A stretch of DNA of 64,000 bases from Roseiarcus sp963780825 (GTDB taxonomy: Bacteria > Pseudomonadota > Alphaproteobacteria > Rhizobiales > Beijerinckiaceae): the NCBI GenBank assembly GCA_963780825.1, contig CAWADL010000012.1, positions 62,001 to 126,000 on the forward strand, in the 5' to 3' direction. The translations under genes and the position numbers were made by a program. Under the pieces are notes generated by a model. That model worked only from the letters and a program-made list of their open reading frames with translations, was not told where the DNA came from and made no database searches. This document shows positions 58,068-64,000 of the stretch, in pieces (position 1 is the first letter of the stretch; every line of letters begins with the position of its first letter).

Positions 58068-58541
58068 ATGTCGTTCTGTTCGACAAATCGGCTTATGGGC
58101 GCTCTTTCGTTGATCGCTCTGGCGGCGAGCGCTCCTGCGGTTTCCGCGGAAGAGCTTCGCAACCGCGACCTCTGCCGCCAGGCCACACCCTATCCGCCCG
58201 AACAACTGGACCGGGCGGGTCATACGCTCGTCATGGGCACGGATAGTTGTGAGACCGTGGAAGGCGTGACCAAGGGCACTATTTGGCAAGATTTCGGCAT
58301 GTGGGAGTGGGATGGCTCAAAGGCGAAGGAGATGACGGGTTGGGGTGTTGGGCGCAAGTTGGGAGCAACTCAGGTCTGCAATGAGCTGCCGGAAAAGGCG
58401 ACGCTGGAGCTCATCATGTCAGATGGAAAAGTTACGGGCTGGAAGGCTTCCGGACAATGTGTGGTCACCATGGGGACCGGGGATTTCGCGTCCATGGTTG
58501 GCAAGACATGGTATGGGATGTCAAATCGACAGGGTTGCTGA
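58068..58541 (+). CDS. Secreted protein of unknown function, related to the preceding one
   Basis: 157 residues, ATG at 58068 with CAGGAG upstream. Signal peptide SLIALAASAPAVSA. The mature part contains DLCRQATPYPPEQLDRAGHT, GTDSCETVEGVTKGTIWQDF, TQVCNELPEKATLELIMSDG and VVTMGTGDFASMVGKTWYGM. Paired cysteines suggest a disulfide-linked periplasmic fold. It follows 64 bases after the other secreted gene. Function unknown. Confidence 0.8.
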   Translation: MSFCSTNRLMGALSLIALAASAPAVSAEELRNRDLCRQATPYPPEQLDRAGHTLVMGTDSCETVEGVTKGTIWQDFGMWEWDGSKAKEMTGWGVGRKLGATQVCNELPEKATLELIMSDGKVTGWKASGQCVVTMGTGDFASMVGKTWYGMSNRQGC

Positions 58542-58595
58542 CCTCTGAGAACAACTCAGTGATCAAATGAAATTTTGAACGCATGAAAAGCAATT

Positions 58596-58940
58596 CTAGT
58601 TTTGAGGCCTGACAGGAATGCTCATGCACTTCGAGAAAGGGTCCCGGTAGAATGGAGGCCCTCTGTTGGGAAAGGAGATCACGCTTCTTGCAAGATGAGA
58701 TTCCGGCAAGAATAAACCGAAGATCGCCGCCTGATAGTCCTCGTCGAGCATCTCGCCGCGATAGGTCCAGAGGTATTGAAATTTGCGGGCAAGCTCGTCC
58801 GGCGAGGCGCAGCGATGCTCGCAAATAGCCATCAGGGCGGCTGTTTCAATGTCGCTGAAATCGTAATACCTCTGCTCGGCAACGTCGTATTCCTTGAACG
58901 CTTCGAAGGGGGGCGCTCTATTGACTTTGATGGCCGACAA
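58596..58940 (-). CDS. Hypothetical protein
   Basis: 114 residues with only a TTG start. EQRYYDFSDIETAALMAICE and ELARKFQYLWTYRGEMLDED look like real soluble protein, while the last 30 residues are of less regular composition. Not recognised. It faces a DUF2019 remnant and overlaps its 5' end, which suggests a rearranged spot. Confidence 0.4.
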   Translation of the reverse strand: MSAIKVNRAPPFEAFKEYDVAEQRYYDFSDIETAALMAICEHRCASPDELARKFQYLWTYRGEMLDEDYQAAIFGLFLPESHLARSVISFPNRGPPFYRDPFSKCMSIPVRPQN

Positions 58941-59089
58941 TAATCCGCAAGTGAGGCTACAAGCCGCGAATTTCGTTTATTCCGTCCCGCCGATCGAAGC
59001 AAGAGCTTGCCTCGAGACGATTGTCGCTGCCGGTTTGCCTGACCAATCTCTGTCTGCGGGTATGACGTTGAGTAGACTTGACGAGGACC
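58924..59089 (+). pseudogene. DUF2019 (HEAT-like) fragment
   Basis: ALLTLMADNNPQVRLQAANF then VYSVPPIEARACLETIVAAG and GMTLSRLDE match the second half of DUF2019 proteins, HEAT-like helices often found near immunity or toxin genes. The N-terminal half is absent and no start fits. It is a 5'-truncated remnant. Confidence 0.5.
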
Positions 59090-59130
59090 CGCACTGCTTG
59101 GACTGCCACCCGAGACGATTGCTTAGCGGC

Positions 59131-59466
59131 CTAGTCTCCGAGATCGACGAACTCCAGCGCGTCGATCGCCGCGTTCCTTTCATCCTCCGTTCGCTTAAGG
59201 GAAAACTCCAACTGCTTGGTGCTGCCTACGCTGCTCCCCATCAGGACCAGCCCGCCAAGCCCAACGACTATCCCGACGATGATCCGGATCGGCATGACGG
59301 TCACCAGACCGAACAGCAGGCAGATAAGCAACGCTGCGCCGGCGAAGGCGCAGGCGCGTCCTGCTAGGACGAGCCTGCGACTGCGCCCGATCGCCTCTCG
59401 CAACTCGTCGATCTGCGCCTCAAGTCGCTCGATCTGCTCGGTTGGCTTCGAATCCGCTTCGAACAT
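59131..59466 (-). CDS. Small membrane protein with coiled-coil ends
   Basis: 111 residues, intact. IERLEAQIDELREAIGRSRR is an amphipathic helix with heptads. Two membrane helices follow (FAGAALLICLLFGLVTVMPI and IIVGIVVGLGGLVLMGSSVG), then SLKRTEDERNAAIDALEFVD. Not recognised; a hairpin inner-membrane protein with both ends in the cytoplasm is predicted. Confidence 0.75.
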   Translation of the reverse strand: MFEADSKPTEQIERLEAQIDELREAIGRSRRLVLAGRACAFAGAALLICLLFGLVTVMPIRIIVGIVVGLGGLVLMGSSVGSTKQLEFSLKRTEDERNAAIDALEFVDLGD

Positions 59467-59642
59467 TGAACTCTCTGGCGGCGCTTCTACGCTCCACCGA
59501 CCGTCGCCCAGTTTGCAACGACGCCTGCCGGAATCCCCGCTCGGCGCAGCGCGGCGTGCGAGCGACCTGCGCCTCGCCAGTCATGTCAACTCAACGGCCC
59601 GCAGGCAAGTATCCGCACGCATAGATGGTCCCGCAGCGGCAA

Positions 59643-60224
59643 TCAGGTTGGTTCGCCGGTCGACGCGACTTGCTTCGCGCCTTTACCGGAGAACAGCCCT
59701 AAGCCACGCTCCAAAAGCCCCGGCCCCTTTTGAGGCTTGGTTTGCTTCGAGGCTTCGCTGTCCTCCTCGGAAGTCGACGTTGGCGGCGCGATCTCTCGGC
59801 TCAGTCGCTCGAAAAACTCGGCGGCGAGCTTTTTGGCGGTGGAGTCAATCAAGCGTCCGCCGAGTTGGGCGAGCTTGCCGCCGATCTGTACGTCGACGGC
59901 GTAGCGCAGAGTGGTGGCATCCTGACCGTCGGCTTCGAGCTGGACATTTGCGCCGCCCTTGGCGAAGCCTGCGACGCCGCCTGAGCCTTCGCCGGCAATG
60001 CGGTAGCCCTTTGGCGGATCGAGGTCGGAGAGCGTCACCTTCCCCGCAAAACTCGCTTTCACGGGGCCGACCTTCAGCGTCACCGTCGCTGTCATGTCGG
60101 TCGGCGAACTCATTTCGAGCTTGTCGCAGCCGGGAATGCATTTGCGCAGCGTCTCGGGATCGTTGAGCGCCGCCCAGACGCGCTCGCGCGAGGCGTCGAT
60201 GCGCTGTTCGCCATTCATCTGCAT
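59643..60224 (-). CDS. coxG: CoxG, CO dehydrogenase subunit G family protein
   Basis: 193 residues, intact. A START/SRPBCC fold: MNGEQRIDASRERVWAALND, IPGCDKLEMSSPTDMTATVT, VKASFAGKVTLSDLDPPKGY and GGKLAQLGGRLIDSTAKKLA. CoxG helps dock CO dehydrogenase to the membrane. The C-terminal 40 residues are charged with a short amphipathic end, FLAGS-like LLERGLGLFSGKG. Last gene of the cox set here. Confidence 0.92.
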   Translation of the reverse strand: MQMNGEQRIDASRERVWAALNDPETLRKCIPGCDKLEMSSPTDMTATVTLKVGPVKASFAGKVTLSDLDPPKGYRIAGEGSGGVAGFAKGGANVQLEADGQDATTLRYAVDVQIGGKLAQLGGRLIDSTAKKLAAEFFERLSREIAPPTSTSEEDSEASKQTKPQKGPGLLERGLGLFSGKGAKQVASTGEPT

Positions 60225-60239
60225 GAAATTCGTCTCCGC

Positions 60240-60407
60240 TCAGCGCGACGCGCGACAGATCGGGCCGAAAGCCGCCATGCCCACGCCGTGAGCGTGGCGA
60301 CCGATCAGGCAACAATCCGGTATCAGAAGAAGGACGACCAGCAGGGCAATGGCCGACCAAACAGCCTCGCGCGGCGGCGATCTGACAGCAGAAGATACAG
60401 CGATCAT
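60240..60407 (-). CDS. 55-residue membrane ORF between coxF and coxG
   Basis: Start ATG at 60407 overlaps the coxF stop (ATGA) and it ends 15 bases before coxG. VWSAIALLVVLLLIPDCCLI is one membrane helix. The coupling and position suggest a real gene, but no homologue is recognised. Confidence 0.5.
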   Translation of the reverse strand: MIAVSSAVRSPPREAVWSAIALLVVLLLIPDCCLIGRHAHGVGMAAFGPICRASR

Positions 60408-61243
60408 GCGGAGGCTCCGGCCAGCAGAGAAGAGGGCGCGTCCGCGCGCTCGGGCGCCCGACGCACGGCGATGATTTCGGCGAGGATCGACAGCGCAATC
60501 TCCTCCGAGCTGATCGCGTGGATGTCGAGCCCGGCCGGCGCCTTTACGCGCGCCAGCTCGGCTTCTGATACGCCTTCGGCCGCCAATTCGCGCTTGAGCG
60601 TCTCGGCCTTGCGGCGCGAACCAACGAACGCGGCGTAGCGCGGGGACGAGGTCGCGGCGGCCTTCAGCGCGGCGCGATCGCCGGCGCCTTGCGTGGAGAC
60701 GACGACATAAGCGCCGCGTCCGGCGTCTGGCGACGGCGCGACGCCCTCGAATTTGATCAGGCCTTCGCGAAACCGCGGGAGATCTGCGGGGGCGGCGGCG
60801 ACCGTCACTTCGAACCCGAAGCTGGGCGCGAGCTCGGCAAGCGCCACAGCGACCGGCGAGGCGCCGAGGATCAGCAGTCGCGGCTGCGGCAGGACGGGTT
60901 CGACGAAGATGTCCATTGTGCCTTGGCTCGGGCAGGCGTTTTTCGCGAACAGCACACCGTCGCGATCCTCGCCCGGCGTGACGCCGAGTTCGTCGAGTCC
61001 TTCCTTCGGCGCGATCGAGACCAGTCGCGAGCGCCCGTCGTGCAGGCATTGTTTGGCGGCGCGCACCACCGCGGCGCGTGCGCAACCGCCGCCAATCCAA
61101 CCTTCCGCGACCGAGCCGTCATCGGCGATGATCGCCTTCGCGCCTGCCTTGGCGGCGGTCACCGAGACGGTGCGCACGACGGTCGCGATCGCGAAGCGCT
61201 CGCCTTTGGCTTGCAACTCGGCGGCGCGGTCGAGCACGCCCAT
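60404..61243 (-). CDS. coxF: CoxF, XdhC-family molybdenum cofactor maturation protein
   Basis: 279 residues, intact. The N-terminal XdhC_CoxI part has GAKAIIADDGSVAEGWIGGG with the conserved CAR cysteine. The C-terminal Rossmann part has PRLLILGASPVAVALAELAP, GAYVVVSTQGAGDRAALKA and YAAFVGSRRKAETLKRELAA. It sulfurates or inserts the Mo-Cu cofactor. It starts 2 bases before coxE ends on the same strand. Confidence 0.92.
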   Translation of the reverse strand: MGVLDRAAELQAKGERFAIATVVRTVSVTAAKAGAKAIIADDGSVAEGWIGGGCARAAVVRAAKQCLHDGRSRLVSIAPKEGLDELGVTPGEDRDGVLFAKNACPSQGTMDIFVEPVLPQPRLLILGASPVAVALAELAPSFGFEVTVAAAPADLPRFREGLIKFEGVAPSPDAGRGAYVVVSTQGAGDRAALKAAATSSPRYAAFVGSRRKAETLKRELAAEGVSEAELARVKAPAGLDIHAISSEEIALSILAEIIAVRRAPERADAPSSLLAGASA

Positions 61244-61245
61244 GT

Positions 61246-62401
61246 TCAGATCCTCGCGAGATAGGGTTCGAGCGCGGCGAGGCTCGCAAGATTGTGCGCC
61301 GGCGCGAACAGATCGATGAAGGGCAGGGCGACGCGTAGGCCGCGCGCGATCGGCTCGAAGCCGTCGCGGCCGGTCAACGGGTCCAACCAGACGATGCGCT
61401 TGCAGCGACGACGCAGCGAACGCATCGCGCCTTCCAGTTGCTCCGGCGCGCCGGTGTCGTAACCATCAGAGAAGATCATCACGCAGGTGCGCGAATGGAT
61501 CGCGCGCTTGGCGTGATGGCGATTGAAGTCGGCGAGGCAGTCGCCGATCTTCGTGCCGCCCCCCACGCCCGCCGCCATAAGCGAAAGCCGATCCAGCGCC
61601 CGCTGAGGATGGCGCTCGGCGAGCGCCGAACTCACATGCGCGAGCCGCGTGTGGAACAGGAAGGCCTCGGACTCACGGAATGTTTGTGCGATGGCGTGCA
61701 GGAATCGCGTGAACACCGATACGTAGAGCTCCATCGAGCCGGAGGCGTCGAGCAGCGCGACGAGACGGAGCGGCTTGCGTTTGGGCCGTCGAAAGCGAAG
61801 GTCGATCGGCTCGCCGCCGCGCGCGACGGCGCGGCGAATGGTGCGGCGGAGGTCGAGCCGCGCTCCGCGCGCCCGTGCGGAGGTTCGGCGGGAGAGGCGT
61901 GCGCGCATTGCGAGCGCAAGCCGTTCGGCGAGCGCGAGCGCCTGCTGCTCTCTCGTCTTCGCCGAGCTTAGCGAAATCCTTATGCGAGATTGTTTCTTGG
62001 GTAGAAGCGCCGCGCGAGCGGCCAGGCGCGGCGTCCGCGCCATCGCCCAGGGCATGGGTTTCAGGCAATCCCGTTTCACCCACGCCAGCTGGAGCGGGTT
62101 CGAAGCCGCGCGGCTGGCCGCGCCCACTCGTCGTCGCGCGCACGACGGACTTGGCGCCGCGTCCGCGCCAAAAAGCGTCGAACAACTCGTCGAAGCGGCG
62201 GAACTCGGCGGGGTTGGAGGCGAACAAAGCGCGGAACGCTGTGCGCAAACGTTCGGGCACGGTTGCCGCGGGCGAAGCGAGCAGGAGCGCGGCGTCCAGC
62301 GTCTCGGCGCGGCCGACAGCAAAGCCGGAGTTGCGCAGGGTTGCGACGAAGCCTGCGAGGCGGTGGCGCGCAGCATCGCCGAGTTCGGCGCGCGCGCTCA
62401 C
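61246..62401 (-). CDS. coxE: CoxE, von Willebrand factor A domain protein
   Basis: About 385 residues. GTG start in a 4-base overlap with the coxD stop. N-terminal helical part GFVATLRNSGFAVGRAETLD, then (after a frame change near 61970) the VWA domain with MIDAS VALLDASGSMELYVSVF, GVGGGTKIGDCLADFNRHHA and MIFSDGYDTGAPEQLEGAMR. CoxD and CoxE form a MoxR-VWA chaperone pair that builds the Cu-S-Mo site. Confidence 0.9.
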
Positions 62402-63280
62402 GCCGCCCGCCCCGTTAGTCGAGCCGCGACTTCCGGAGTGACGCGCAGCCGGTCCTCGTTGGTCTTCAACAAGGCGATCAGCGTCGCGTGGACGATCTCC
62501 GGCTCTGCGGAAAGGTCCGACGACGCCAAGCCCCGCGAGCGTCGCCGCCCAATCGAGCGTCTCGGCGACGCCGGGAACTTTTCGCAGCTCCTCCTTGCGT
62601 AGCCCCGCCATCATGCGCGCGACCTGCGCCGCGAGCGCGACGTCGATCTGCGGCAGCCGCGCTTTCAGGATCGCGGCCTCGCGGTCCACGTCGGGGAAAT
62701 CGAGGTGATGGTAGAGACAGCGCCGTCGCAGCGCATCGGAGAGGTCGCGCGTGCCGTTTGATGTCAGCACGACGCGCGGGATCGCTTTGGCCTTGATGGT
62801 CCCGAACTCGGGAATCGTCACCTGCCAGTCGGACAGGATTTCGAGCAGGAAAGCCTCGAACTCCTCGTCGGCGCGGTCCACCTCGTCAATCAACAGCACC
62901 GGCGACGTCTCGCGGCGGATGGCGGCGAGCAGCGGCCGCTCCAACAGATAGTCCTCGGAGAAGATGCGGGCCTCGACCGCCTCGGCCGCCTCGCCCTCGC
63001 GCGTCTTGATCGCGATGAGCTGGCGCTGGTAGTTCCACTCGTAGATCGCAGAGTTGGCGTCGAGACCTTCGTAGCATTGCAGGCGGATGAGTTCGGCGCC
63101 GTGCACGGCGGCCAGCGCCTTGGCGACTTCCGTCTTGCCGACGCCCGCCTCGCCTTCAATCAGGAGCGGGCGTTGCAGGTAGTCCATCATCCACAACGCG
63201 ACGCTGAGGTCGCGGTCGGCGATGTAGCCGACTTCGGCGAGGCGGGTGGCGATGGTTTCGCGCGGGATCGAGACGGACAT
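62398..63280 (-). CDS. coxD: CoxD, MoxR-type AAA+ ATPase
   Basis: About 294 residues. Walker A LIEGEAGVGKTEVAKAL, Walker B VLLIDEVDRADEEFEAF, sensor 1 RVVLTSNGTRDLSDALRRR. One frame change near 62525, then EPEIVHATLIALLKTNEDRL and VTPEVAARLTGRAA. Required for CO dehydrogenase cofactor assembly. A family B palindrome lies between it and coxL. Confidence 0.92.
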
Positions 63281-63321
63281 GGGCTTTATGAGGTCTGGAG
63301 CGTTGCGCGTTCAAACAAATC

Positions 63322-63432
63322 CGTCATTGCGAGCGAAGCGAAGCCATCCAGCGCGTCGAACGCACGTCGGTTGGTCGTTTGCAACCGACGATCTCGGCGC
63401 GCTGGATGGCTTCGCTGCGCTCGCAATGACGG
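63322..63432. repeat. Family B palindrome, copy 3
   Basis: ccgtcattgcgagcgaagcg and gcttcgctgcgctcgcaatg are inverted arms, extended by gccatccagcgcg / cgcgctggatggc, about 70 bases apart. It lies between coxL and coxD. Confidence 0.88.
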
Positions 63433-63439
63433 GTGTGGC

Positions 63440-64000
63440 TCAAGCATGCAGCCCGAGCTTCTCGGCGACCGCCCAGGTGCGATAGGCGTCGTGCGGCATG
63501 GAGATGTGCGTCGAACCCAGGAACTTGAAAGCGTCGTTGACCGCGTTGGCGAAACAGGGCACCGAGCCGACGTTCGGGCTTTCGCCGACGCCCTTGGCGC
63601 CGATCGGGTGATGCGGCGACGGCGTCACCGTGTAGTCGGTCTCCCAGTGCGGCGTCTCGACGGCGGTCGGCAGGAAGAAATCCATCAGCGACGCGCCTTT
63701 GACGTTGCCCATCTCGTCGTAGACGATCTCCTGGCCCATCGCGATCGCGTAGCCCTCGGTGCAGCCGCCGTGGACCTGGCCCTCGATGATCATCGGGTTG
63801 ATGCGCGTGCCGCAATCGTCGAGCGCGTAGAAGCGCCGGACCTTGTGCGTTCCGGTGTCGACGTCGATGTCCATCACGCAGATATAGGCGCCGAAGGGAT
63901 AGGTCATGTTCGGCGGGTCGTAGTAGCTGACCGCCTCCAGCCCCGGCTCCATGCCCGGCGGCACCTTGTTGTAGGCGGCCCAGGCGATCTGGCTCATCGT
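63440..64000 (-). CDS. coxL: CoxL, CO dehydrogenase large subunit, C-terminal part
   Basis: The last 186 residues, open to the window edge. PPNMTYPFGAYICVMDIDVD, ALDDCGTRINPMIIEGQVHG, GCTEGYAIAMGQEIVYDEMG and KGVGESPNVGSVPCFANAVN are the molybdopterin-binding end of form I CoxL. The diagnostic AYRCSFR active-site loop is outside the window. Direction and order (coxL, D, E, F, G) match form I clusters. It should oxidise CO to CO2 in air. Confidence 0.9.
   Translation of the reverse strand, partial: TMSQIAWAAYNKVPPGMEPGLEAVSYYDPPNMTYPFGAYICVMDIDVDTGTHKVRRFYALDDCGTRINPMIIEGQVHGGCTEGYAIAMGQEIVYDEMGNVKGASLMDFFLPTAVETPHWETDYTVTPSPHHPIGAKGVGESPNVGSVPCFANAVNDAFKFLGSTHISMPHDAYRTWAVAEKLGLHA

Noticed and set aside
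61673..63280. A single 535-residue CoxD-CoxE fusion
   Set aside because: The open frame joins the two only because of a frame change near 62525; the restored coxD ends at 62398 and coxE starts in the overlap at 62401.

Overview
The window is high-GC chromosomal DNA from an alphaproteobacterium, most likely Hyphomicrobiales (Rhizobiales). The evidence is a Brucella/Rhizobium-type erythritol gene set, an alphaproteobacterial LexA box (GTTC-N7-GTTC) before dnaE2, a form I aerobic CO dehydrogenase accessory set, and several families of palindromic repeats typical of this order. I cannot place it below order level.

Layout: 1-293 is the 3' end of a sensor kinase. From 588 to 18999 lies a polyol catabolic locus. 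On the minus strand, in transcription order, it holds a SorC regulator (eryD-like), an ABC importer (binding protein, two permeases, two ATPases), erythritol kinase (eryA), a 2-hydroxyacid dehydrogenase, a GlpD/EryB-type dehydrogenase, a class II aldolase, a second small FGGY kinase, a HAD-IIA protein, an EryC-like isomerase, a fused dihydroxyacetone-kinase-type kinase and a TIM-like isomerase (eryH). An RpiB-type isomerase (eryI) diverges from eryD. Together these should import erythritol or a related polyol, phosphorylate and oxidise it, and isomerise it to erythrose-4-phosphate.

From 19153 to 27725 there is a divergent MocR-type regulator and a complete eight-gene Nit1C cluster (nitrilase, radical SAM, acyltransferase-like, AIR-synthase-like, glycosyltransferase, flavoprotein and two small nitrogen-starvation proteins) behind a sigma-54-type promoter. 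In Pseudomonas this cluster is needed for growth on cyanide as nitrogen source. Next come a stand-alone colicin-E3-type RNase with its partner gene (27757-28297), a LexA-boxed dnaE2 carrying an in-frame palindromic element, degraded toxin-antitoxin genes, an EamA transporter, a GAF-PAS-phosphoribosyltransferase protein, and the kdpFABC-DE potassium locus with a higBA-like pair between kdpC and kdpD.

From 44343 to 59466 are mixed accessory genes: a YghU-like GST, Phd-VapC, a GMC oxidoreductase, a lytic transglycosylase, an RNA helicase, a PAS-GGDEF cyclase, tRNA-Arg and secreted proteins of unknown function. From 59643 to the end, on the minus strand, lie coxL (3' part), coxD, coxE, coxF, a 55-residue membrane ORF and coxG, for maturation of aerobic CO dehydrogenase.

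Many conserved genes, mainly in 0.5-45 kb and 61-64 kb, are split by single-base frame changes. Nearly all run in the insertion direction, and they hit genes of every class, so sequence error is the likeliest cause. I give whole-gene spans and treat these genes as single CDSs. Genuine relics (truncated VapC and VapB, a quinone-reductase tail, a DUF2019 fragment) are marked separately.
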